Below are positions 45,519 to 54,227 of a stretch of DNA of 64,000 nt, piece after piece (position 1 is the stretch's first letter; each line of letters begins with the position of its first letter). The translations under genes and the position numbers were made by a program. This stretch comes from Butyrivibrio sp. VCD2006 (GTDB lineage: Bacteria; Bacillota; Clostridia; Lachnospirales; Lachnospiraceae). The stretch lies in the NCBI RefSeq assembly GCF_000423925.1, contig NZ_AUIX01000024.1, forward strand, positions 1-64,000, in the 5' to 3' direction. The notes under the pieces were generated by a model. That model saw only the letters and a program-made list of their open reading frames with translations. It searched no databases and was not told the DNA's origin.

Positions 45519-46685
45519 TCAGGCATTTTCCACCAATAGGTTTATATCTGTTGCCCACCAGTAGTAATTACCGGTTCTTTTATCCTGATATATAACAATA
45601 ATTTCAGTCACAGATACGTTACCACTCTCTGTAAGAGTATGCTTCGAGTTGTCATATTTCCTTATGTAATCATTCCCGCCTTTCAAGGTGGTTTTAGTCA
45701 GCTTGATCTTTTGTCCATTTCTTATCCTTTCATAACGAACAGTGGACTCCTTTTTTTCCTCGAAGCCATCGATCACATCATTGCAATCTCCATCACCATT
45801 AAGGTCAAGAGGTGCTGTTGCGCTGTACATATCCCAGCCCTGATAGTCCTTTTCATTTAAGGGCTTTTCCACTTTATCAAGATCGTAACGCGCGACATAA
45901 ATGCTCTTTAATTGAAAGTCTTTAGCAAGCTTTACTCTGAACTTTCCGGACTTCTTCCTTGTGAATTGTCCGCCGGTTTTTGTCTTGTTATTGTAGATAT
46001 ACTTCTTATTGTTTGCGTTTTTAGAGTAATCGAGTATAAGTGATTTTCCTCCGAAAGACGCTGCAAGTACTGCGTTTGCGTTATCCTTAACATTTATCTT
46101 TATAGTCTTTGTGCAGATTTTATTCCCTGCGGAATCATTTACCTGATATTCAAGAACAGCCTTGCCAAGCTTTTTTCCAAATACTCTGATCTTATAATCT
46201 GCATAGTCGGTATACATCTCGGTTTGCGCATCCACATACACTTTCTCACCGGTCAGCCTCTCACGATAAAAAGTTCTTCCGTCCGCCTCTCTTCCGTAAG
46301 GGATATATTTATTCTTTTGAGTTATTGCCTCGGAAATCTTTGCGGATATGACATTCTTACCTTTTTTTACCTTAACATTGCTGATGGAAGCCTGGCCGTA
46401 GGGAAGAGAAATACTTATTTCCTTGTATTTCTGAATTTCAACCGTTTCCTTCCTCAGAGCTTCTTTACTCAAGATTCTATAGGTGTCGTCACCTTCTGTT
46501 CTTCCGTCAGCGTAGACAGTATAGGTCTTTCCGTTAGCCTTGTTTGTGTATTTAACATTGCCCTGGTCATCTGCATCTTTTGTTATTGCCGGTGAGTTAT
46601 AAAAATCGTATGCCGCATTTACAGGCAGCGGAAGCATTAAAAGAGACAGCGTTGCACACACGGTCATTATCGTTATTCTTTTCAT
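45519..46685 (-). CDS. Secreted protein, novel family (paralogue A)
   Basis: The 388-residue protein has a signal peptide (MLPLPVNA, cleavage near 25) and no recognised domain. The beta-rich body opens with KTYTVYADGRTEGD, includes RERLTGEKVYVD and ends with DLNGDGDCNDVID, an EF-hand/dockerin-like calcium loop, and IVIYQDKRTGNYYWW. ATG at 46685 has GGAG nine bases upstream; the TTG before it is less likely. It is clearly related to the next gene and lies 44 bases after it, so this is a tandem duplication. Confidence 0.75.
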   Translation of the reverse strand: MKRITIMTVCATLSLLMLPLPVNAAYDFYNSPAITKDADDQGNVKYTNKANGKTYTVYADGRTEGDDTYRILSKEALRKETVEIQKYKEISISLPYGQASISNVKVKKGKNVISAKISEAITQKNKYIPYGREADGRTFYRERLTGEKVYVDAQTEMYTDYADYKIRVFGKKLGKAVLEYQVNDSAGNKICTKTIKINVKDNANAVLAASFGGKSLILDYSKNANNKKYIYNNKTKTGGQFTRKKSGKFRVKLAKDFQLKSIYVARYDLDKVEKPLNEKDYQGWDMYSATAPLDLNGDGDCNDVIDGFEEKKESTVRYERIRNGQKIKLTKTTLKGGNDYIRKYDNSKHTLTESGNVSVTEIIVIYQDKRTGNYYWWATDINLLVENA

Positions 46686-46729
46686 CAATTGTTACTCCTT
46701 TTTAGGTCAATACTTAATAGTCAGTCACG

Positions 46730-47926
46730 TTATTTCTTTGAAATTCTTCTATGCAGGACATAATTGGAAACCCTGAACATTCCATCTCTTTTGTCTCTGT
46801 ACACGATAATAAAAGTTGTAGTAGCTAAATTGGAGCTGCTAGTTTCGCGGTATTCGTAATTGGCTGCGGCTCCGTGTCTGTCACAGGTGCCGTAGACATT
46901 CGTATACGAATCAGGCACATTACTCAGCTTAACAACCTGACCGTTTCTGACTTTTTCGTAGGTATAGCCCTCTTCCGATTCCTGAATTCCATATATTATG
47001 TCGTTGCAGTCACCATCTCCGTTTAAATCCGCACCTTTTTTTACCGGGGTCATTTGTGTGCCCGTGACGTCATTTACCTGTAAATCCGTCTGTTCATATC
47101 CGGCTGACCTTTTCACAAAAATGGCATGAACCTGGTAATACTTATTGGGCTTTACCTTAAATCGTCCCTTCTTGAAGTTGACGTATTTTTGTTCGTTTTT
47201 CCCTTTACCTGAGCCGATATAATTACTCATGTTGTTGATGTCAAGGTTCAACTCTTTTCCGGCAAATGTGACACTGGTGAAAACTCTGGCATCATTGGTA
47301 ACATCTATGTCTATGGTTTTTTTACCGATTACATTTCCGTTAAAATTCTCTACAGGAAATTCAATTCTTGATTTTCCTTTCTTTTTGCCATAAAGCCTGA
47401 TCTTATAAACAGCTCTGTCAGTACGTATATCAGCATTCTTATCATTTACGTATATTCTTTCACCTGTGAGATAGTCTCTGTAATAGTATCTGCCATTTTC
47501 ATCTTTTATGATGGATTCTTTATGATTTCTGACAATATTTTCAAAACGTATCTTCCCGGAAAGATTCTTCTTGCCCTTTGTGATTTTGAAAGCACCAAGC
47601 TTCTGATTAAATGGCATCGCTATTTTGATATCCTGATTACTTCCAACCTGGACCATATATCTGCTTAGTACCTTTGCGCCACAAATATTGAAGTCGGGAT
47701 CACCTTCTGTTCTTCCGTCAGGATACACTTTGTATGTTTTACCGGTTACCCTGTTAGTGTAGGACACTGATCCATCACTGGATTTATCCTCAATTACTGA
47801 GGCCCTTGTATACGAGTTATATTCGTCGCTGTAATAAATGTAAGCCTCCGCCTTTATCGGGACACACATAGATAAAACCAGCGCTGCCGCGATAACTGTT
47901 CTTATAATTCCTCTTATTTTTTTCAT
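46730..47926 (-). CDS. Secreted protein, novel family (paralogue B)
   Basis: The 398-residue protein has a signal peptide (VPIKAEA, near 28) and follows paralogue A in layout: KTYKVYPDGRTEGD, RDYLTGERIYVN, DLNGDGDCNDIIYG and FIIVYRDKRDGMF. The two share a framework but differ in most positions, and this copy has a stretch of its own (CDRHGAAANYEYRETSSSN) near the C-terminus. The ATG at 47926 follows GGAGGG by seven bases. The CPBP protease gene ends 28 bases upstream, so a three-gene operon is possible. Calcium binding by the NGDGDCND loop is inferred. Confidence 0.75.
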   Translation of the reverse strand: MKKIRGIIRTVIAAALVLSMCVPIKAEAYIYYSDEYNSYTRASVIEDKSSDGSVSYTNRVTGKTYKVYPDGRTEGDPDFNICGAKVLSRYMVQVGSNQDIKIAMPFNQKLGAFKITKGKKNLSGKIRFENIVRNHKESIIKDENGRYYYRDYLTGERIYVNDKNADIRTDRAVYKIRLYGKKKGKSRIEFPVENFNGNVIGKKTIDIDVTNDARVFTSVTFAGKELNLDINNMSNYIGSGKGKNEQKYVNFKKGRFKVKPNKYYQVHAIFVKRSAGYEQTDLQVNDVTGTQMTPVKKGADLNGDGDCNDIIYGIQESEEGYTYEKVRNGQVVKLSNVPDSYTNVYGTCDRHGAAANYEYRETSSSNLATTTFIIVYRDKRDGMFRVSNYVLHRRISKK

Positions 47927-47954
47927 ATCATTCCCTCCAAAATAGTTTAATGTA

Positions 47955-48821
47955 TCAGATCTTTTCAAGCGCGTTCCTGTACAGGCCTGTTCTTGTGACT
48001 ATCAGGTAAAAAAGCACATCCAGCACAATTGTAACGGGATTAACAAGTGTCTTATAAACATCACTGAAGGGATAGATCATCGCTCCGGTCAGGATGATGT
48101 TTTCAAACATATGCAGGAAAAATATAGAGAATACTCTTCTGTTTGAAATAACATAGATGGCGCTGTAAACAAGGGCATTTGTCATACAGCTAAGCACAAA
48201 GCAGATTACGAGCAAGAAATTTGTATGTGCCCATTCATACTGAATCTGCGCGGGATAGAAAAACAGAGGCAGATGCCATATGCCCCAGATAAAGCCGATT
48301 ATCAGAGTATTTCTAAAGATATTTTCCTTAGTGATTATCATATCCGACAGAAATCCTCTCCAACCTACTTCCTCGGATAACGGTCCTGAAATCAGACCCC
48401 AAAACAGAAAATAAAAGAACATCAGAGGATTATCAATGATCATCTTTAATCCCATGAAGCCCAGAGCACTTCCGCCGAACATCTTGGAAACAGACTGCAC
48501 GACAAAAGCTTCAAAGCAAATAAAAGCCAGACTGATAAGTATGGCCAGCACCGCTTTTTTTGTAGGAACAAAGCATCTTTTCAGAAAATCTCCTACGTTC
48601 TCCTTTTTATACAAAACCAAAACAAAAATTGTGCCGATCAGCGAAGGCAGCATTCCACCTATTGCAAAAAAGACGGAAGCCGGATCGAATGATGATACAG
48701 ATGTTTCCGAAACATCCATTTTCAGGATCATAGGCATAAATTGAAAAGCCCATGTCAGTATCAATGTTAAGGAAACAAAGACAGTAGCTACTTTTCTTTG
48801 ATCAATATTCTCTTTTTTCAT
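47955..48821 (-). CDS. CPBP family intramembrane metalloprotease
   Basis: The 288-residue membrane protein has about eight helices. The CPBP (Abi) motifs are EEVGWRGFL, with the two catalytic glutamates and the arginine, and FIWGIWHLPLFF, with the histidine. Such proteases are thought to process peptides such as bacteriocins or to act in self-immunity. ATG at 48821 is the first one supported by the protein's length, although GGGG lies thirteen bases away. It is just upstream of the two secreted paralogues, and may act on them or their export; that is inference. Confidence 0.82.
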   Translation of the reverse strand: MKKENIDQRKVATVFVSLTLILTWAFQFMPMILKMDVSETSVSSFDPASVFFAIGGMLPSLIGTIFVLVLYKKENVGDFLKRCFVPTKKAVLAILISLAFICFEAFVVQSVSKMFGGSALGFMGLKMIIDNPLMFFYFLFWGLISGPLSEEVGWRGFLSDMIITKENIFRNTLIIGFIWGIWHLPLFFYPAQIQYEWAHTNFLLVICFVLSCMTNALVYSAIYVISNRRVFSIFFLHMFENIILTGAMIYPFSDVYKTLVNPVTIVLDVLFYLIVTRTGLYRNALEKI

Positions 48822-48911
48822 ACCAACAATATATCCCCTTAAATATATTCGTTCCCCCAAGACATATTATCAGTAATGGTTTGAAAAATGCAATCTCGAA
48901 TTTAGGAATTT

Positions 48912-50672
48912 TTAGTCTTCGTCGTACTTAAGATATGCTCCTTCCATAGGACTTGCAGCCAGTTCACTAAAGAGCCTGAGCACACCGCTTTTGTATTTGC
49001 GGGGCTTGGGCTTCCAGGCTGCTCTTCTTTTTGCCAGCTCTTCTTCTATCTCTTCAGGAGTCTTTCGTTCTCCGCAAATCCCGACAATATTCAGTTTTCG
49101 CTCGAAAACATCAAGCTCTATAAGGTCGCCTTCTTCTACCAGTGCAATCGGACCACCTGCCTGAGCTTCAGGACTGCAGTGTCCAATAACCGGACCAGTG
49201 GATGCACCGGAAAAACGCCCATCGGTTATGAGCGCAATACTTTTTCCCAGCTCAGCATCAGAGCTTATAGCTTCTGAAGTGTAGAACATTTCAGGCATTC
49301 CGCTCCCCTTGGGACCCTCATACCTGATGAAAACCGCATCATTCTTCTGAACCTTGTGATGAAGGACTGCATCAAGGCACTCCTCTTCACTGTCAAATGG
49401 GCGAGCCCTGAGAACTGCCCTGAACATTTCCGGAGGGCAGGCTGTATGCTTTATTACTGCACCTTCAGGCGCAAGATTTCCCTTTAAAACCGCAACGCTT
49501 CCGTTAGTGCCGATTGCCTTATCGAAGGGCCTTATCACATCTTCTTTTGAAATCTGAATTCTGTATTTTTCTGCGGCTCCGGTAAGCCACTTATCGCAGC
49601 GCTCGTAAAAGCCGCCTTTCTTTAGCTCATCAAGATTTTCTCCGAGAGTTTTTCCTGTCACAGTCATGACATCAAGGTGTAATGTATCCCTGATTTCCTC
49701 CATGATTGCGGGCACTCCGCCTGCATAGTAGAAGAACTCAGCCGGCCATTTTCCTGCAGGACGGAGATTTAGAATATAGTGTGCACCACGATGCAGTCTG
49801 TCAAAGGTATCGCCATCGATGGAAAGCCCATATTCATGCGCAATTGCAGGCAGATGCAAGAGCGTGTTGGTACTTCCCGAAATCGCCGCATGAACCATGA
49901 TCGCATTCTCCAAGGAATCCATGGTTACGATATCGGAGGGCTTTAGGCCTTCCTTTGCCATTTCTACAATACGCTGTCCGGATTTATAAGCGTATTCCTT
50001 GAGATCAGGACTTGTTGCAGGCAAAAGTGCGCTGCCCGGAAGGCTTAGTCCCATAGCCTCAGCCATTATCTGCATTGTGGAAGCAGTCCCTATAAAGCTG
50101 CAGGCACCGCAGGTCGGGCAGGCGTTTTCCTTGGCCCAGTTCAGCTTTTCCTCAGTAATCTCTCCGCGCTCATACTTCGCGCTGTACATTCCAAGCTGCT
50201 CCAGCGTAAGAAGCTCAGGACCGGCGCTCATGGTCCCGCCCGGCACAACGATTCCCGGAATGTTCACTCTCGCCATTCCCATGAGATTCCCCGGCATTCC
50301 TTTGTCGCAGCTCGCCACATAGACTCCGCCATCGAAGGGCGTAGCATTAGCGTGAATCTCTATCATGTTGGCAATCATCTCTCGACTTGCCAAAGAATAA
50401 TTTATTCCGTCTGTTCCCTGGCTCTCACCGTCGCACATGTCCGTGCAGGCGTATCTTGCGCCAAAGCCCCCGGCATCATATATGCCTCGCCTTACCTCTT
50501 CCACCAGCATAGGAAGATGCCCACTTCCCGGATGACTGTCACCGGCAGTGCTTTCTATTATGATCTGAGGTTTTCCCAGATCCTCCTTCTTCCATCCACA
50601 GCCTATACGCAACGGATCAAGCTCCGGTGCAAGTTTTCTCATCTTCTGACTTGTCAGTTCCATGTTCCCCAT
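48912..50672 (-). CDS. IlvD/Edd family dehydratase
   Basis: The 586-residue enzyme belongs to the dihydroxy-acid and sugar-acid dehydratase family, which carries an iron-sulfur cluster. Cluster cysteines are seen in ACTDMCDGESQGTDG, VASCDKGMPG and ACPTCGACSFIGTA, and the C-terminal LITDGRFSGASTGPVIGH is the family's active-site block. It may act in branched-chain amino-acid synthesis, but no other ilv genes are near. Its divergent N-terminus and solitary position fit a sugar-acid dehydratase better. It is monocistronic. Confidence 0.85.
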   Translation of the reverse strand: MGNMELTSQKMRKLAPELDPLRIGCGWKKEDLGKPQIIIESTAGDSHPGSGHLPMLVEEVRRGIYDAGGFGARYACTDMCDGESQGTDGINYSLASREMIANMIEIHANATPFDGGVYVASCDKGMPGNLMGMARVNIPGIVVPGGTMSAGPELLTLEQLGMYSAKYERGEITEEKLNWAKENACPTCGACSFIGTASTMQIMAEAMGLSLPGSALLPATSPDLKEYAYKSGQRIVEMAKEGLKPSDIVTMDSLENAIMVHAAISGSTNTLLHLPAIAHEYGLSIDGDTFDRLHRGAHYILNLRPAGKWPAEFFYYAGGVPAIMEEIRDTLHLDVMTVTGKTLGENLDELKKGGFYERCDKWLTGAAEKYRIQISKEDVIRPFDKAIGTNGSVAVLKGNLAPEGAVIKHTACPPEMFRAVLRARPFDSEEECLDAVLHHKVQKNDAVFIRYEGPKGSGMPEMFYTSEAISSDAELGKSIALITDGRFSGASTGPVIGHCSPEAQAGGPIALVEEGDLIELDVFERKLNIVGICGERKTPEEIEEELAKRRAAWKPKPRKYKSGVLRLFSELAASPMEGAYLKYDED

Positions 50673-50801
50673 ACCTGCCTAATTTCTGCACACTAATTCG
50701 ATAGAATACAAGATATTTTCTACAATTGTAACATACTTGGGGAGTCAGGCTTATTTAAATGATTGTGGGGGTGGGGAAATTTGAGAATTCTTTTGAGGGA
50801 T

Positions 50802-50880
50802 TTTTCTTATATGCTTCTGGAATATCTCTTTATGGAAATCTAAAGGGCTTTTTTTCTTGTATACTTCTGGAATATCTCTT
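50802..50880. repeat. Direct repeat with 50-base spacing
   Basis: Two 29-base copies (50802-50830 and 50852-50880) differ at two positions; the shared core is CTTCTGGAATATCTCTT. The second copy ends four bases from the GNAT stop codon. Its origin is unclear. Confidence 0.6.
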
Positions 50881-50883
50881 CAT

Positions 50884-51345
50884 TCAATCTTGTCCCTTAA
50901 AAACAATATATCTGGGGCCTTCTTCGCCCATCGTTCCGGTAGCCTTAAATCCACACTTTGTAAGGACTTTCTGAGAAGCGATATTGTCCGGATCAGCTTC
51001 TGCTTCAACAGCCATGACACCGTCATGACTAAATGCCCACTTAAGTGCAAGTTTAGTAGCCTCAGTAGCATATCCTCTTCCTTGGAATTCATCATTTATT
51101 CCATATCCTATTTCCGGATTTTTGCCATCTTCCAATCCCTTGAAGCATAAGTCCCCAATCTGAATGCCGTCTTCATTTTCAATTATCCACATGGCATACC
51201 AATCCCATTGCTCAGAATGCTCAAGGCATCCCTCCAGCATTTCGGTATATGCCTTTTTTAGTTCTGCATCATTCGTTGAAGCAATGGTATCTTCCATTTG
51301 CTGTCTGTTAGCAGGATAAATTTTAATTCGTTCTGTAGTTATCAC
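50884..51345 (-). CDS. GNAT family N-acetyltransferase
   Basis: The 153-residue protein is a RimJ/RimL-like GNAT. It has IGDLCFKGLEDGKNPEIGYGI, the acetyl-CoA loop FQGRGYATEATKLALKWAF and IASQKVLTKCGFKATG. A GTG start is likely, with GAGG five bases upstream inside the tail of a GNAT remnant (51348-51521). It is a complete domain, unlike its broken neighbour. Confidence 0.85.
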   Translation of the reverse strand: MITTERIKIYPANRQQMEDTIASTNDAELKKAYTEMLEGCLEHSEQWDWYAMWIIENEDGIQIGDLCFKGLEDGKNPEIGYGINDEFQGRGYATEATKLALKWAFSHDGVMAVEAEADPDNIASQKVLTKCGFKATGTMGEEGPRYIVFKGQD

Positions 51346-51347
51346 TT

Positions 51348-51521
51348 CTACCTCTCACCTTGAAGAATCGAATAATACATTCTTCCCTCAAACTTATCTT
51401 CACTCATCTTAAAGTAATCTCTCAAAGTACCCTCGTAGGTAAGTCCACATTTTTCTATCACATTTCTGGATTTGTGATTTAATGTCCGACAGCATATCTG
51501 GACTTTATGAAGACTTTTCTC
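51348..51521 (-). pseudogene. Remnant of a GNAT acetyltransferase
   Basis: A 57-codon open frame ends in TAG at 51348. It reads NHKSRNVIEKCGLTYEG and TLRDYFKMSEDKFEG, the C-terminal part of a RimJ-type GNAT (the family's N-S-x-x-V-x-E-K-x-G-F block). No start codon or N-terminal half is present, and a TAG at 51522-51524 closes it upstream. It is therefore a broken copy. The SD of the next GNAT lies in its last codons. Confidence 0.75.
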
Positions 51522-51547
51522 CTATGCCCACACCGGATCCTATGAAA

Positions 51548-52507
51548 CTATATCAGAGACATTCTCTGAATAATTCGCTCATCTATCCTGCGCACAACAC
51601 CGTTTGTATAGGCATGAAAAAAACTAAGCCAGAACCCACTGCCTGACGGATTGATGCTTTCAAAATCCACGCCAAGTCTGGTATAACCTTCAGTTTTCAG
51701 GGTATTGATGACATAATTCAAAAGGTTTTTGTATACACCCATGCCCCTGTGTTCCGGCATGCAATATGCCCCAGTGATATGACGATAAAGGTCCCCTGAT
51801 GCAATGAAGGTTTCACCCTCATCTGACACTTCCATATAAGCACATAATTCTCCGCATATCTTCGCTGCAAAGAAACGTACCTTATCTCTTTCAGAAGAAT
51901 CCAGAAATTCTTCCAGTGTAGCCGGTTTTCGGTTCATAAAATAGGGGCTGGTACAGTAATGTTCATTAAGTCCCAACTGCAAAGGATAAACGTCTGCATA
52001 ATCTTCCTTTTGCAATTCCAAAAACTCGTATCCACTGCATACACTGCAATCGATTGTTTCCATCGGACGAATGGCATCTTCGCACCTTAAGCCAAATCCA
52101 TACCGAAAAAGCTGCTGTTTTGCTTCCTCATCATGGTCATATAAACAAATTGCATGTGACATAGCTCCGGCTTTTACCCACTTTTTTGCAGCTGCCTCAT
52201 ACATTGCCGCATAAATCTTGCCGCGATTTTCCATAACAGCACCATTCGCACCCATTGGTGAAAAAGCTCCTTTCACATCAGTGGAACGAAAAGCGTTCTC
52301 AAATGGTTCCACACTGCAAAGAAATCCGACCATTTTTCCGCCTTCAAATGCTGCAACACCGAAGCCATTTCCGGATAATTGTTCCAGTACCGGAATACTC
52401 GATATTTCCGGAAGCTCCTGTGTAAATGCTCTCTCATAATTATATACTCCAAGGGCAATTTCCGATGCTTCCTCTACATGTTTCGGTTCAAAGTCTCTAA
52501 TTATCAT
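51548..52507 (-). CDS. Double-GNAT-type acetyltransferase
   Basis: The 319-residue protein appears to have two GNAT units. The first (about 1-150; ALGVYNYERAFTQELPE and GGKMVGFLCSVEPF) is degenerate in the acetyl-CoA loop. The second (about 155-319) shows RHITGAYCMPEHRGMGVYKNLLNYVINTL, the CoA loop with RGMGVY, and GVDFESINPSGSGFWLSFFH. The order, with an inactive first unit and an active second, is common in this group. The substrate is unknown. GGGAAAA lies before the ATG. Confidence 0.8.
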   Translation of the reverse strand: MIIRDFEPKHVEEASEIALGVYNYERAFTQELPEISSIPVLEQLSGNGFGVAAFEGGKMVGFLCSVEPFENAFRSTDVKGAFSPMGANGAVMENRGKIYAAMYEAAAKKWVKAGAMSHAICLYDHDEEAKQQLFRYGFGLRCEDAIRPMETIDCSVCSGYEFLELQKEDYADVYPLQLGLNEHYCTSPYFMNRKPATLEEFLDSSERDKVRFFAAKICGELCAYMEVSDEGETFIASGDLYRHITGAYCMPEHRGMGVYKNLLNYVINTLKTEGYTRLGVDFESINPSGSGFWLSFFHAYTNGVVRRIDERIIQRMSLI

Positions 52508-52582
52508 TTTTCCCTTTCTGAAAATACCGATTTGTTGTTTTAATCCAGAGATATTAATTCATCTCAAAATTCGTCGTGACTT

Positions 52583-52718
52583 CTAATATATTTTCACAGT
52601 ATTTAATGCGTGGATAATGTAGCCCTCGCTATCATCCTCATCTGCCCGCGTCAGCAGCTGATAGCTTATTCCTGACGGAATTCCGTTTGCCCTCAATAGT
52701 GCAGCCAGTGTATCGCTC
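52583..52718 (-). pseudogene. Remnant of a transglutaminase-like protein
   Basis: The minus strand, in the frame ending at TAG 52583-52585, reads DTLAALLRANGIPSGISYQ, LLTRADEDDSEGYIIHALN and TVKIY. This matches the region between Cys and His of a transglutaminase-like enzyme (ALLRA-GIPAG and the H-A/G-LN block). Only about 45 residues remain. Upstream it changes frame into the flavodoxin fragment, near the shared sequence at 52706-52720. Confidence 0.6.
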
Positions 52719-52850
52719 AAGCTTAAAGAGATCATATCTTACTACTTCCGCTCCGGCTTCCTCACATCCCTTTGCTGCTTCTTTTAAAAGTGTATCAGTA
52801 TTGAACCCTGCCCGTGGTCCTGCATTTACAACAACTATTTTTTTAGCCAT
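52638..52850 (-). pseudogene. Truncated flavodoxin/NADPH-dependent reductase
   Basis: The first 47 residues (AKKIVVVNAGPRAGFNTDT, then LLKEAAKGCEEAGAEVVRYD) are the start of an FMN-dependent reductase, whose usual length is about 180-200. The GPRAGFNT loop would bind FMN phosphate. After RYTGC, at the usual site of the CxGCxxC motif, the frame leaves the family and ends at 52638. ATG at 52850 has GGAGG well placed. It is a broken gene. Confidence 0.7.
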
Positions 52851-52866
52851 AAGTCCTACCTCCTCG

Positions 52867-53466
52867 TTAATCCGGCTGCTGTCCGTCATGCGCCTTCCAG
52901 GCACATTCCGTTACCTGCATATCACTAAATACAGCCGTAAATGATGAGTCTTCCGGTGAACATGCATATATACCAAACTGGATCTCACCATCACCTTTTG
53001 GCATGTGGCAGATCCTCATCTGTTTCCATTTTTCTCCGTCATCTGAGCATTCTATGCAGTAATCATCTTCCCTTCTGCTGAAGCGATACCACATGGACTT
53101 AACATCAGCGGGGATTTCTGTCGTAGCCCAGTCTGAATAGCCATTATTTGTAACTACGCTACCAAGGTGCTGGAACCTTTCATTTTCACATTCTACAGAT
53201 CCCTTTATCCAGTTATCGCTGTCCAGATACATGACTATTCCGCACTGATCAAATCTGTGATGGCTTTCTTTAAAACTGGTCTTCACAATGAAACTGAAGT
53301 ACTTTTCATCAGTCTTCATCTGATATACAGGTGCATTATCATTCTGAAAATGATAATAAGTTCTCTGCCAGAGGTCTGTATGCGGAAGTGTGGTAACGGA
53401 TATCGTGCCATCTTTAATCTCAAAACTCTTTGGCTGCCTTGTCCATTTAAAATCATTCAGATCCAT
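52867..53466 (-). CDS. DUF1349 concanavalin-like protein
   Basis: The 199-residue protein is a DUF1349 member with a jelly-roll fold. It contains YYHFQNDNAPVYQM, FKESHHRFDQCGIVMYLDSD, WYRFSRREDDYCIECSDDGE and IQFGIYACSPEDSSFTAVFS. No signal peptide is present. Proteins of this family are thought to bind or act on sugars, but no catalytic residues can be named. AAAGGAG is well placed before the ATG. Confidence 0.8.
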   Translation of the reverse strand: MDLNDFKWTRQPKSFEIKDGTISVTTLPHTDLWQRTYYHFQNDNAPVYQMKTDEKYFSFIVKTSFKESHHRFDQCGIVMYLDSDNWIKGSVECENERFQHLGSVVTNNGYSDWATTEIPADVKSMWYRFSRREDDYCIECSDDGEKWKQMRICHMPKGDGEIQFGIYACSPEDSSFTAVFSDMQVTECAWKAHDGQQPD

Positions 53467-53469
53467 AAG

Positions 53470-53578
53470 TTACTCCTTTGCTGTAATCCCAACCATGTTC
53501 TCCGTGATAAAGAAGAATGTACCGATAATATCACCATTATCATTTATGCAGACATAACTGTTTTCATCCTTAATATCA
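53470..53578 (-). pseudogene. Remnant of a GNAT acetyltransferase N-terminal part
   Basis: The short frame ending at 53470 reads DIKDENSYVCINDNGDIIG and TFFFITENMVGI. The pattern of a receiving strand followed by -D-G-x-I-I-G-T-F-F-F matches the beta-1/beta-2 hairpin of GNATs of Clostridia. No start and no CoA-binding part are present. It abuts the stop of the kinase-like gene (53579). Confidence 0.55.
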
Positions 53579-54133
53579 TTATGTATCAAATATTCCGGCG
53601 GCCAACTGCTCTTCCACGTATCTCAAAAACTCCGGAGTTTTCGACCAATACTTCACACCCCAATTTTCAAAATTCCACGCTTCCATATAATCATTACACT
53701 CATAATCTATATAGAATATTTCCCCATCTTCTACTACGAAATTTGTAGGGAAATAATCAATATTAGTCTTTGCTTGATAGAGCAGTTTACACATTTCTTT
53801 AATTTGCTCTAGATAATCTGCTTTCATCTTGTCTTCGTAAACAAGGTCATATATCGTATTTCCATGAATATACTCTTTTAAAATGCGCTCATTTTCCAGA
53901 TCCACATCTAGCATCAATGGCATTTTAATCCCAATAGTACTAAGCCGTTTATAATCATCTATCTCAGACTGAATCTTATTACCAAACTGATAATATGAGC
54001 ATGGCTCGTGATGTATCTGTTTTAAGACATACTCTTTACCGTCTCTGGTAACTAAGTAGGAATAGCCGCCTTTTCCTTTCCCCAGCAATTGCACTATTTC
54101 ATATTCTTTTCCGTTAACGCTTAATATTTCCAA
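53579..54133 (-). CDS. Small protein-kinase-like protein
   Basis: The 184-residue protein has a compact kinase fold. It shows a glycine loop (LLGKGKGGYSYLVTRDG), the ATP lysine in EYVLKQIHHE, a catalytic-loop-like NIDYFPTNFVVEDG (Asp and Asn in place) and IFYIDYECNDY in the position of the metal-binding Asp. The C-lobe is very short, as in RIO or Kdo kinases. TTG at 54133 is the start, with GGAGG seven bases upstream. What it phosphorylates is unknown. Confidence 0.75.
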   Translation of the reverse strand: MEILSVNGKEYEIVQLLGKGKGGYSYLVTRDGKEYVLKQIHHEPCSYYQFGNKIQSEIDDYKRLSTIGIKMPLMLDVDLENERILKEYIHGNTIYDLVYEDKMKADYLEQIKEMCKLLYQAKTNIDYFPTNFVVEDGEIFYIDYECNDYMEAWNFENWGVKYWSKTPEFLRYVEEQLAAGIFDT

Positions 54134-54227
54134 AACGATTCCTCCACTGGAAAATTATTCATAAAGCCTCCCCTCAGTTACATAATTAGCATAAACTTCC
54201 TATAGAATAGCCCTGCAAACTGAGAAC

